From the NCBI GenBank assembly GCA_050696075.1, contig JBOGUF010000142.1:62001-126000 (forward strand): a stretch of 64,000 nt of DNA. Reading direction: 5' to 3'. Both the position numbers and the translations under genes were made by a program. The notes under the pieces were generated by a model. The model was given only the letters and a program-made list of their open reading frames with translations. It did not search any database and was not told where the DNA came from. This document shows positions 1-7,129 of this stretch, piece by piece. Source of the DNA: JBOGUF01 sp050696075. GTDB lineage: Bacteria; Chloroflexota; Chloroflexia; Thermomicrobiales; UBA6265. How positions within the stretch are numbered: position 1 is the first letter of the stretch; every line of letters starts with the position of its first letter.

Positions 1-845
1 GCCAAAGGGTGCTCCGGGGCCAGCACCATGAAGGTAGCGCCCCAGACCGTGTCCGGCCGGGTGGTGAAGACGTCCAACGCGTCGCCGGATTCAAGCCGGA
101 AATTCAGGCGGGCTCCCTCTGACCGGCCGATCCAATTGCGCTGCATCGTCTTGACGCGCTCCGGCCAGTCGAGCGTGTCGAGGTCGTGCAGCAGCTCTTC
201 CACGTAGTTCGTGATCCGGAAGTACCACTGCTCCAGGTCCCGCCGGTAGACCGGCGAACCACAACGCTCACAGACGTTGCCTTCGATCACCTGCTCGTTG
301 GCGAGGACGGTCTGATCCCGCGGGCACCACCAGACCGCGCCAGCGGCGCGGTACGCGAGTCCTCGCTCGTACATCTTCAGGAAGAACCACTGGTTCCAAC
401 GGTAGTACTCGGGGGTGCAGGTGACGACCTCCCGCGACCAGTCGATCATCGCCCCCATCTGACTGTACTGGACGCGCATCTGATCGATGTTGTCGAAGGT
501 CGAGATCGCAGGGTGGATATTATGTCGAATAGCCGCATTCTCGGCGGGCAACCCGAAGGCGTCGAAGCCCATCGGGAAGAGGACGTTGTACCCCCGCATC
601 CGTTGCAGGCGGGCGAAGACATCGGGCACGGCAAAGGCATACCAATGGCCGACGTGGAGTGTCCCGGACGGGTATGGGTACATGGTCAGCGAGTACCACT
701 TCGGCCGCGGGTCGTCGTCCTCCACGCGATTGAGTCGGTCGGTTTCCCAGCGTGCGCGCCATTTTGACTCGATGGTCGCGGGATCGTATCGCTCGCCATG
801 TGCCGACTTGGCTTTCTCGACGCTAGGCCTCTTCGTCGTCACCAT
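1..845 (-). CDS. leuS: Leucyl-tRNA synthetase, N-terminal part (gene runs off the window)
   Basis: The visible 281 residues are the start of a class I leucyl-tRNA synthetase, the cytoplasmic enzyme that charges tRNA-Leu. The catalytic signature appears as MYPYPSGTLHVGH, with the HIGH-type motif HVGH at residues 64-67. About 150 residues later a CPxD...CxxC zinc-type cysteine cluster follows, and the reading ends at TTRPDTVWGATF, the start of the editing (CP1) region. The ATG at 843-845 is the only plausible start and follows the T-box leader and its terminator by about 50 nt. The 3' part (editing domain, KMSKS, anticodon domain) lies outside the window. Regulation by a tRNA-Leu-sensing T-box is supported by the leader described separately. 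Confidence 0.96.
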   Translation of the reverse strand, partial: MVTTKRPSVEKAKSAHGERYDPATIESKWRARWETDRLNRVEDDDPRPKWYSLTMYPYPSGTLHVGHWYAFAVPDVFARLQRMRGYNVLFPMGFDAFGLPAENAAIRHNIHPAISTFDNIDQMRVQYSQMGAMIDWSREVVTCTPEYYRWNQWFFLKMYERGLAYRAAGAVWWCPRDQTVLANEQVIEGNVCERCGSPVYRRDLEQWYFRITNYVEELLHDLDTLDWPERVKTMQRNWIGRSEGARLNFRLESGDALDVFTTRPDTVWGATFMVLAPEHPL

Positions 846-893
846 TTTCTGACCCACTTTCTATGTTCGAGCAGATTCGATGGTCATAAGACG

Positions 894-1258
894 AAAAGGC
901 CCCCCGTCCCGACAGGGACGGAGGGCTATTCTGCGCGCTTGCCCTTCCGCGGTACCACCCCGATTGACCAGCGATCAAACGGCGTGGAAGGACCGGTGGT
1001 GGAGCTGAGGGGACTCGAACCCCTGACTTCGACACTGCCAGTGTCGCGCTCTCCCAGCTGAGCTACAGCCCCAGGTGTCCTTCCACGGACGCTCGGGCGG
1101 CAATCCACCCGGCTGGTCCACTCGAACCCGATAACGGGGGTGATCCGGCGGCGGCTAGCCGTTCCTTCACCGCCGCTGCTCGCGGGCGAGTTCGGTCCTG
1201 CAATGTCGCCTTGCACCGTACGGCGACTCTCTGAAGGATGGACCTACTACTCCCGGTC
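894..1258 (-). promoter_or_regulatory. T-box riboswitch leader of leuS (specifier CUC), interrupted by a tRNA gene
   Basis: Read on the minus strand, GGGAGTAGTAGG (1254-1243) opens stem I. AGAGAGTCGCCG...GGTGCAAGGCGAC (1232-1205) is the conserved AG-bulge and distal loop. The specifier region is GAACTCGCCC, with CTC (Leu) at 1190-1188. The T-box motif GGGTGGTACCGCGG lies at 960-947; its UGGU would pair with an ACCA tRNA end, as tRNA-Leu has. A 12-bp terminator stem (899-910 with 915-926, loop 911-914) follows, then a U run (897-894). The leucine specifier agrees with the downstream gene. Unusually, a complete tRNA-Ala gene lies between the stem I/III part and the antiterminator. Confidence 0.9.
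997..1072 (-). tRNA. tRNA-Ala (anticodon GGC), embedded in the leuS T-box leader
   Basis: Read on the minus strand it folds as a full cloverleaf. Acceptor GGGGCTG pairs with CAGCTCC (one G-U). D arm is GCTC/GAGC with a GG in the loop. Anticodon stem CGACA/TGTCG carries loop CTGGCAG, giving anticodon GGC. T arm AGGGG/CCCCT has loop TTCGAGT. Discriminator is A and CCA is encoded (999-997). The gene is flanked by a perfect 11-bp inverted repeat (983-993 and 1077-1087) and an outer 7-bp pair (966-972 and 1112-1118), so it would sit on the tip of a stem inside the leuS leader. I see no promoter of its own in the 50 bases upstream. Confidence 0.95.
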
Positions 1259-1346
1259 ATTGCTTCACCGGGCTTCGCCGCCCGGCCTATGGGCAGCCCG
1301 ACCGCGCCACGCCGAACATGCCGGCGGATGTCGCGTCGGAAAAGGA

Positions 1347-1376
1347 AGTCTAGCAACGTCCAACCAACGGTGTCAA
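1347..1376 (-). promoter_or_regulatory. Probable sigma-70-type promoter of the leuS leader/tRNA-Ala transcript
   Basis: On the minus strand TTGACA (1376-1371, a perfect -35) is followed after 18 bp by TAGACT (1352-1347). The start site would be near 1340, about 85 nt before stem I of the T-box. One transcript would then carry the T-box, the tRNA and leuS. This is a motif match only. Confidence 0.6.
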
Positions 1377-1465
1377 CCAGTGCTTTGGCCGCGCCGCTTA
1401 ACATACAATCAAGTAGGCCATCGCGCCTGGATATGGCAAGAACGTCGAGTGAAGGAGCGATCAAC

Positions 1466-2113
1466 GTGGCCAACGAGAGTTCGTTGACGCGGACACTCGA
1501 GGCGATCGTCGGGCGATTCGAGGAGACGAGCGCGGCACGGGATCGGGCGCTCACCGAGGGGCGCCACATCGTTCGATTGTCGGCCAACTCGATCAGAGCG
1601 GTCCACCGCGGCGACTTCGATGAGGCAGACGAACTTATCGGCCAAGCGGGACGCTTGCTGTCGGAACTTACGGAGCGTTTACAGCCTCATCCGAACGTCT
1701 ACTGGGCCGGTTATGTCCAGGACGCGATGAAGGAGTACGCGGAGGCCATCGCCACGCGGGCATTCGTCCTCGATTGCTCGTTGCTGGGTCCCAACGATCT
1801 CGGCGTCGAGGACGCCCCCTACCTCAACGCGCTGGCCGAGGCCGCGAGCGAGCTTCGGCGGGAGGTTCTTGATGCGCTGCGCCGCAACGACGTGGCGCGG
1901 GCCGAGCGGTTGCTGTCCCGCATGGACGACGTCTACGATATATTGGTCTCCGTCGATTTTCCCGATGCAGTTACCGGCGGGCTGCGCCGGGCGACCGATC
2001 AATTGCGCGCGGTGCTCGAACGCACGCGGGGCGACGTGACGATCACCCTGACTCAGCAGCGACTCGAAGGCGCGATAAAGCAGGCCCAAGCGCGGTTCGA
2101 CGACCGGCCATAA
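1466..2113 (+). CDS. Translin-family protein
   Basis: A 215-residue all-helical protein resembling bacterial/archaeal members of the translin superfamily, which bind or cut single-stranded nucleic acid. Family-like blocks are YWAGYVQDAMKEYAEA, LNALAEAASELRREVLDAL and the C-terminal DFPDAVTGGLRRATDQLRAV, which matches the translin pattern of a late 'YD...S.DFPDA...LRR..D..R' helix pair. I chose the GTG at 1466 because AAGGAG lies 8 nt upstream; an in-frame ATG at 1433 would add 11 residues. It is transcribed away from leuS and towards otsB. Translin is best known from eukaryotes, and its bacterial role is not established; the call rests on pattern recognition. Confidence 0.7.
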   Translation: MANESSLTRTLEAIVGRFEETSAARDRALTEGRHIVRLSANSIRAVHRGDFDEADELIGQAGRLLSELTERLQPHPNVYWAGYVQDAMKEYAEAIATRAFVLDCSLLGPNDLGVEDAPYLNALAEAASELRREVLDALRRNDVARAERLLSRMDDVYDILVSVDFPDAVTGGLRRATDQLRAVLERTRGDVTITLTQQRLEGAIKQAQARFDDRP

Positions 2114-2119
2114 CGGTAC

Positions 2120-3028
2120 CTACCGCTCGACCTCTTCGGCGGAAGGCTCCGGCGCGAGATGGCTCGCCAGGCTCGTCAAGAGTTCGATGGCGCTTGCTAC
2201 CCCGTCGACGATGCCGTCGGCTTCGTTAAGGACGGTCGGATGCACTTCGGGTGAGGCCACGGCGACGACGCAGCCGGCGAGTTCGCCGGCCCGTGTCAGG
2301 TGCCTCACGGCTCGGAAAGCGTCGACGTCTGTGACGTCGTCGCCGAGAAAGATCACACCGCGCAGACCTCGGCTTTTGACGATCTCGGTCACCGCGGTCC
2401 CCTTGTTGACCGTGACGTGTGGGCGCAGTTCGACGACGTAGCGACCTTCGGTCACTCGTAAGTTTCGCCGGGCCGCGGCGCTAGAGGCGGCGGCGCGCAG
2501 GCGTCGCCCCGCTTCGTCAGGATCGTCGGCAAGCCGGTAGTGAATGGACGCGGAAAGACGCTTGTTCTCGAAGATGAGCCCGGATGTGAACCCTTCCGCC
2601 TCCATCTCCTCCCAGACCTCATCGAGTGCTCCGGCAACGTCGTTGATTGCCTGTTGGGCGTCGTTGTGGACCTGGGTCTTGCCGCCGTCGCGTAGTTCAA
2701 GCCCATGATTGCCGACGTACAACAGTTCCGGCAGCCCGACAAGTCGCTCTCCGTCGTCGGCGGCGCGTCCGGTGACGACGCCGACCAGATCAAGCACGGT
2801 CGCCAGTTTCGTTAGCGCCAGTTTGGCCGCGGAATCGACGGTCGCCGTATCGGGTGTTGCCGCGATCTCGCTGATCGTACCGTCGATGTCGGTGATGATC
2901 GCCGCGGGTCGGCAGCGCAAGACCGCGCGGCACCGCTCGACGAGGGCCTCGCCTTGGATCAACCCTTCGCGGGCTGCTTTGAAGCGACTGACGTCCTGCT
3001 CAGTCAACAATCCACTCCCGAGGCGCAA
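2120..3028 (-). CDS. otsB: Trehalose-6-phosphate phosphatase
   Basis: Removes phosphate from trehalose-6-phosphate to give trehalose. A HAD-superfamily enzyme of 302 residues: motif I DIDGT is at residues 47-51 with both catalytic aspartates, VGNHGLELRDGG matches the OtsB substrate segment, and FLGDDVTDVDAFRAV carries the acidic HAD motif IV. The first ~40 residues are a short extension. No otsA (trehalose-6-phosphate synthase) is in the window, but TreS/GlgE genes lie about 17 kb away, so trehalose made here could feed that pathway (inference). It converges with the translin-family gene, with only 6 bp between stops. Confidence 0.93.
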   Translation of the reverse strand: MRLGSGLLTEQDVSRFKAAREGLIQGEALVERCRAVLRCRPAAIITDIDGTISEIAATPDTATVDSAAKLALTKLATVLDLVGVVTGRAADDGERLVGLPELLYVGNHGLELRDGGKTQVHNDAQQAINDVAGALDEVWEEMEAEGFTSGLIFENKRLSASIHYRLADDPDEAGRRLRAAASSAAARRNLRVTEGRYVVELRPHVTVNKGTAVTEIVKSRGLRGVIFLGDDVTDVDAFRAVRHLTRAGELAGCVVAVASPEVHPTVLNEADGIVDGVASAIELLTSLASHLAPEPSAEEVER

Positions 3029-3065
3029 TTGATGGTCTGCCCTCAGTTGATGCCGAGTCGGCCAG

Positions 3066-3773
3066 CTAGAAGGAATAACGGTAGACGGTACCGTCGGTCG
3101 TGCTCACGAACAGATCGCGCACCTCCCCGCGATGGAGGACGGCAACATGGTACAGGACGACGTTGTCAGGGACGTCCGGTGGACCGAAAGGCTGTGACGG
3201 ACTATTGAGGCGCACCTCGACGCCGATCGATGCCGTCAGCTCGGTTGAGTCGCCGTAGCCCGACTTGGTGAGCGCCCGTTGTAGTACGCCGAAGCTGAGA
3301 CCGTCCGTCATCAGTGCGGGAACCCGTTCCGGATCGTCCTCCGAAGTGACGGTTTCGCCCGTGTCGCTTGCGTAGTACGCCTGCAACGACGGCGAGTAGA
3401 ACGTGGCCTGCCAGCGGAACTCGGGTCCAAGGACCTCGCAGCCAACGCGAAAACTTGTCAGGAAGGCGTCGGGCTGCCACGCTACGGCCCGATTTCGCGC
3501 TTCCTCAAGTCCTGCCTGCCACTGATCGTCGACGGTGCGGAGATCAGCGACGCGAAGATTTCCCTCGGCGCACGGTTCCCCGGTCGGCGTTTCGGTCGCG
3601 GAAGCGCCCAAGACAGTCGCGGTGGCAGCCACCGTGGGCGACGAGTCTGGCGCGGCAGCAGGCGATTGCGGACCACCACAAGCGGTAAGGATCAGCATCG
3701 CGGAGGCGATGAAAAGCGTCGCTCGACAGCCGCTCGCGCGCCGCCGGTAAGCGAGGAATGCCGGCACTGGCAA
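3066..3773 (-). CDS. Predicted lipoprotein of unknown function
   Basis: A 235-residue secreted protein. The N terminus has basic residues (YRRRASGCR), a hydrophobic stretch and a lipobox LTAC with the cysteine at residue 32, so it should be lipid-anchored on the outside of the membrane. A Pro/Ser/Ala/Thr-rich linker of about 30 residues follows, then a domain containing ELTASIGVEVRL and VLYHVAVLHRGEVRDLFVS. The end (STTDGTVYRYSF) resembles a beta-hairpin sheet domain. I do not recognise a family. It lies 37 bp upstream of otsB on the same strand and could be co-transcribed with it. Confidence 0.75.
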   Translation of the reverse strand: MPVPAFLAYRRRASGCRATLFIASAMLILTACGGPQSPAAAPDSSPTVAATATVLGASATETPTGEPCAEGNLRVADLRTVDDQWQAGLEEARNRAVAWQPDAFLTSFRVGCEVLGPEFRWQATFYSPSLQAYYASDTGETVTSEDDPERVPALMTDGLSFGVLQRALTKSGYGDSTELTASIGVEVRLNSPSQPFGPPDVPDNVVLYHVAVLHRGEVRDLFVSTTDGTVYRYSF

Positions 3774-4020
3774 TTAGCTCCGTGACAAGGCGACAAGGGC
3801 GAGGCGATGGCAATCATAGCACGAGGCTTGCTTCCCATTGGTGGCGTACTTCTGCCGGGAAAGGAGCGCACGGAGGTCGGATATACTGTCCTGTGCTCAC
3901 ACGCGCTATTTCGTCGGTGCTCTCGAGGATTGAGTGGTTCGTCAGGTCAACGTGACGTCGGTTCGACACCGGGATTCGTAGGCTGATTCTCGTGGTCGCC
4001 ATGAGCGGAGTTAGGAGCGA

Positions 4021-5226
4021 ATGCGGCTGTTCAATACGCAATCGGGTCAGATCGAGCGGTTCACCGCGCCTGATGGCGCGGTCCGCATGTATGTCTGCGG
4101 GGTTACGCCGTACGACACGACGCACATCGGTCACGTCTTCACCTTTCTGACCTTCGACGTGCTAATCCGGCATTTGCAGGCAAAGGGACTCGAGGTTACC
4201 TACGTTCAGAATGTGACCGATATTGACGACGATATCCTGCGGAAGGCCGGTGAACTGAAGATCAGCTGGGACGAGCTCGCGCGACGCGAGGTGAAGAAGC
4301 TCGTCGCCGACATGCGCGACTTGAATGCGCTAGAACCAGCCCATTTCGTTTTGGCGTCGGACCACGTGCCGGCAATGATCGAGATCGTGGAGCGACTGGT
4401 TGAGGCAGGATGTGCCTATGTCTCGAACGGCAGCGTGTATTACTCGGTGGCTAGTGATTCCGATTTTGGCAAGCTGAGCCATCTCGATCGCGACGAGATG
4501 CTGCCGATCGCGAACGAGCGGGGAAACGATCCGAACGATCCGAAGAAGAAGGACCCGCTCGATTTCGTTCTCTGGCAAGCGGCGCAGCCGGGCGAACCCA
4601 CCTGGCCGTCGCCTTGGGGCGAGGGCAGGCCGGGCTGGCACATCGAATGTAGCGCCATGTCGACCCAGTACCTGGGTCCGACGCTCGACATCCATGGCGG
4701 AGGCACCGACCTCATCTTCCCACACCATGAGTGCGAGATCGCGCAGACCGAAAACGCGACTGGGAAGGAACCTTTTGCTCGATTCTGGGTTCACGTTGCG
4801 ATGGTGGAGTACCAGGACGAGAAGATGAGCAAGTCGCTCGGCAATCTCGTCCTGGCCCGCGATGCCCTCAACGCCTACTCCTCCGACGCGATACGACTCT
4901 ATCTGTTCTCTCATCATTACCGGGAGGCGTGGGAGTATCGCGAAGAGGATGTCGATGAGTGGGCGCAGCTCTCCGCTGACTTGCGAGAGGCGGCCGACTT
5001 CTCGGCCTATGGCATCGAGCGGGAAGTCGCCGTATCGGCCTTTCGCGAACAGTTCCTGAATGCGCTCGATGACGACTTGGATACCCCCTCGGCGATCGAG
5101 GCACTTCGTGAGATCGCGACCGCGGTCCTGGAGGCGCCGGAAGAGGATGACGTTCGGGATGCCCAGCAGACGCTGCGCGAGCTCTCCGGAATCCTCGGTC
5201 TGACCCTCAACGGTGACGTCCAATGA
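4021..5226 (+). CDS. Cysteinyl-tRNA synthetase-family ligase without anticodon-binding domain (CysRS or MshC-like)
   Basis: Class I CysRS fold with all expected catalytic features: zinc ligands C26, C210, H235 and E239, HIGH-type motif HIGH at 35-38, YVQNVTDIDDD, and KMSKS at 268-272. It is only 401 residues and stops after a short helical region (DDDLDTPSAIEALREI). It lacks the roughly 60-residue anticodon-recognition end of typical CysRS, which often reaches about 460 residues. That truncated layout, and MYVCGVTPYDTTHIGH rather than YVCGPTVYxxxHIGN, are features of MshC, which joins cysteine to GlcN-inositol in mycothiol synthesis. Whether it charges tRNA-Cys or makes a thiol precursor cannot be settled here. 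SD-like AGGAGCG precedes the ATG. Confidence 0.85.
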   Translation: MRLFNTQSGQIERFTAPDGAVRMYVCGVTPYDTTHIGHVFTFLTFDVLIRHLQAKGLEVTYVQNVTDIDDDILRKAGELKISWDELARREVKKLVADMRDLNALEPAHFVLASDHVPAMIEIVERLVEAGCAYVSNGSVYYSVASDSDFGKLSHLDRDEMLPIANERGNDPNDPKKKDPLDFVLWQAAQPGEPTWPSPWGEGRPGWHIECSAMSTQYLGPTLDIHGGGTDLIFPHHECEIAQTENATGKEPFARFWVHVAMVEYQDEKMSKSLGNLVLARDALNAYSSDAIRLYLFSHHYREAWEYREEDVDEWAQLSADLREAADFSAYGIEREVAVSAFREQFLNALDDDLDTPSAIEALREIATAVLEAPEEDDVRDAQQTLRELSGILGLTLNGDVQ

Positions 5227-5242
5227 TTTGCGCCGTCAATCT

Positions 5243-5272
5243 TCGACAGAACGGTAGGGCGTCCGGTATCAT
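5243..5272 (+). promoter_or_regulatory. Possible promoter for rpsF-ssb-rpsR
   Basis: TCGACA (5243-5248) and TATCAT (5267-5272) are separated by 18 bp, giving a predicted start near 5279 and a leader of about 110 nt before rpsF. The predicted transcript would begin right at the hairpin at 5280-5297, so that hairpin could be either the upstream gene's terminator or part of this leader. Motif match only. Confidence 0.4.
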
Positions 5273-5279
5273 TCAAACG

Positions 5280-5306
5280 TCGGCCAAAGGTGGGCCGATC
5301 GTTTTT
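5280..5306 (+). terminator. Rho-independent terminator after the CysRS-like gene
   Basis: TCGGCC pairs with GGCCGA across a 7-nt loop (5280-5297), followed by TCG and five T. It lies 53 bp past the stop codon of the CysRS-like gene. It also sits directly downstream of the proposed rpsF promoter, so an attenuator role is an alternative. Confidence 0.6.
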
Positions 5307-5389
5307 GTGCCTTTCTGCTTTGCCGGAACCGTGGGCGCGCAACGCCGCGAAGAGTCCAGGCAGGGCAAGCCCGAGGAGAGGAGGAATCG

Positions 5390-6031
5390 TTGCGCAATCT
5401 GTCGCGTGCCCCCCGTTTATACGAACTGATGACGATATTGACTCCCGAGGTGCCGGAAGAAGAGCTCCCTGGCTCAATCGATCGCATCGCCAGCTACATC
5501 ACCGAGGCTGGGGGAGCGGTCAATGAGACCTTGCGGGATTCGCCCTGGGGGCGTCGTCGTCTTGCCTACCCCATCCGGCACAGTGGCCGTGACGTCCGGG
5601 ACGGATACTACACGGTCTTTCACTTCGAGCTGGATCCCGCCAAGATTGACGACGTTGAACGCGAACTGCGGCTCAACGATCGAGTGATCCGCCACTTGAT
5701 GACCCACTTTACGCCCGTGCCGATCGACGAGTCGACCGACGCGGAGTCGTCTGGCGAGGCCGTGACAGCTACAGTAGAGACCGTACCTGCCCCAGCGGAC
5801 GAAGCCGCACCAGCCGTTGAAACGGCCACTGACGAGGCGCCCATCCCAGAAGAAGAGCCGATTGCTCAGGCAAGCGCGGCGACAGAGGAACCCGTAACGA
5901 ACGAAGAGGCGGTAGAAGTCGCCGCGGTCGAGACCGCCGAAGACTCGCAATCGACCGAGGAAACCGCCGCCGAGCAACCGGCCGCCGCGGATGAAACGGT
6001 TGAGCCGGACGAAGAATCAGACGAAAGGTAG
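5390..6031 (+). CDS. rpsF: 30S ribosomal protein S6 with long acidic C-terminal tail
   Basis: Residues 8-110 match ribosomal protein S6 (RLYELMTILTPEVPEE, WGRRRLAYPI, GYYTVFHFEL, RVIRHLMTHF), the small-subunit platform protein that pairs with S18. It continues into a tail of about 100 residues made almost only of Glu, Ala, Thr, Val, Pro and Asp (VEVAAVETAEDSQSTEE), ending at residue 213; typical S6 is about 95-135 residues. The start is TTG at 5390, preceded by a strong SD (GAGGAGAGGAGG, 5373-5384). First gene of rpsF-ssb-rpsR, a conserved order. Confidence 0.93.
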   Translation: MRNLSRAPRLYELMTILTPEVPEEELPGSIDRIASYITEAGGAVNETLRDSPWGRRRLAYPIRHSGRDVRDGYYTVFHFELDPAKIDDVERELRLNDRVIRHLMTHFTPVPIDESTDAESSGEAVTATVETVPAPADEAAPAVETATDEAPIPEEEPIAQASAATEEPVTNEEAVEVAAVETAEDSQSTEETAAEQPAAADETVEPDEESDER

Positions 6032-6067
6032 TCGCGACCGGAACGGGACTGGCTCGAGGAGGCATAC

Positions 6068-6517
6068 ATGGCAAGCGTGAGCAAAGTGATCCTCATCGGC
6101 AACCTCGGCAGAGACCCGGAGACACGGTTTACGCCGAACGGCACGATGAACGTCCAGTTTTCGATGGCCACCAACCGCCGCTGGAACGACCAAGCTGGCC
6201 AAACTCAGGAACGGACGACATGGTTTCGTGTTACCGCCTGGGGCAAGCTAGCTGAGACGCTCAACAACCTCGCGCAGCAGGGCTACCTCGTAAAAGGGAG
6301 CCAGGTCTATGTTTCAGGCAACCTCGAAGCGCGGGACTACGTTGATCGTCAGGGCCAGAACCGCACCTCGTTGGACGTATCAGCATCCGAGCTTCAACTG
6401 TTAGGTGGCCGCGGCGACAGTGAAGGTGGAACCTCCCAGGGTTCGCGTTCGTCTGACGATCAAACCGGCGGAGGCGATGAATCCGGAGGTCAGGACTTCG
6501 ACGACGTGCCCTTTTAG
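6068..6517 (+). CDS. ssb: Single-stranded DNA-binding protein
   Basis: 149-residue SSB. The OB-fold spans about residues 4-110 (KVILIGNLGRDPETRFTPNG, TTWFRVTAWGKLAE, VYVSGNLEARDYVDRQG). A flexible Gly/Ser/Asp/Gln linker follows, and the conserved acidic tip DFDDVPF recruits replication and repair partners. It sits between rpsF and rpsR, the usual bacterial arrangement, and is probably translated from the same mRNA. SD GAGGAGGC lies just upstream of the ATG. Confidence 0.97.
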   Translation: MASVSKVILIGNLGRDPETRFTPNGTMNVQFSMATNRRWNDQAGQTQERTTWFRVTAWGKLAETLNNLAQQGYLVKGSQVYVSGNLEARDYVDRQGQNRTSLDVSASELQLLGGRGDSEGGTSQGSRSSDDQTGGGDESGGQDFDDVPF

Positions 6518-6556
6518 GACAGATGACGATCACGAGACGAGAGGAACCGAGTAACA

Positions 6557-6973
6557 ATGGCTGAACGAGACAATCAAGGCCAGCAATCCGGGATTCAACG
6601 GCAGGAGGGCGGCCCACCCCGCTCCCGGTTTGGTGGGGGTGGCCAGGATGGCGGCCCGCCGCGATCGCGCTTTGGCGCCGGCGCACAAGGGCCGCGTGGT
6701 GATGGGGACGGCGGCGATCGACCGCGCGGGCGCCGTGGTGGGGGCCGGTACATTCCACGGCGCAAGGTCTGCATGTTCTGCGTCGACCGCATCGACGTAG
6801 TGGACTACAAGGACATTGCCCGCCTGCGCCGCCACATCTCCGAACGAGGGAAGATCGAGCCACGGCGCAAGATCGGAACCTGTGCGCGGCACCAGCGATC
6901 GCTGACCGTTGCGATAAAACGCGCCCGGCACGTCGCGCTGCTTCCGTTCGTGGTGGGTGGTACCCGCGGCTAG
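6557..6973 (+). CDS. rpsR: 30S ribosomal protein S18 with Arg/Gly-rich N-terminal extension
   Basis: The last ~70 residues are ribosomal protein S18 (KVCMFC, YKDIARLRRHISERGKI, GTCARHQRSLTVAIKRARHV). CMFC plus TCARH indicate the zinc-binding form. Ahead of this is an unusual extension of about 68 residues dominated by Gly, Arg and Pro (two near-repeats of GGPPRSRFG, then RPRGRRGGGR). S18 normally has only a short N terminus. The partner S6 encoded in the same operon has an acidic tail, so the two extensions have opposite charge. SD GAGGAA precedes the ATG; a strong terminator follows. Confidence 0.93.
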   Translation: MAERDNQGQQSGIQRQEGGPPRSRFGGGGQDGGPPRSRFGAGAQGPRGDGDGGDRPRGRRGGGRYIPRRKVCMFCVDRIDVVDYKDIARLRRHISERGKIEPRRKIGTCARHQRSLTVAIKRARHVALLPFVVGGTRG

Positions 6974-7020
6974 CGTCGCTCCGTTTGGGGCGACGACAGG
7001 TACGACCGACTAGGTAGGTC

Positions 7021-7065
7021 GCGCCGGCCCATCCGATTCGCGGATCGGGCCCGGCGCGCTTTCTT
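7021..7065 (+). terminator. Rho-independent terminator of rpsF-ssb-rpsR
   Basis: GCGCCGG-CCC-ATCCG pairs with CGGAT-CGGG-CCGGCGC, a long GC-rich hairpin at 7021-7057, followed by GCTTTCTT. It lies about 50 bp after the rpsR stop and separates the operon from the foldase gene. Confidence 0.75.
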
Positions 7066-7129
7066 GCCCGGCCCGCACCCTACGACGTTATGGTCTATGG
7101 CAAGAGGACGAGGCGAGGAAAGACGCGCT

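Noticed and set aside
5280..5389. Possible S6:S18-binding leader motif before rpsF
   Set aside because: I could not trace the conserved structure with confidence; only the terminator-like hairpin is clear.
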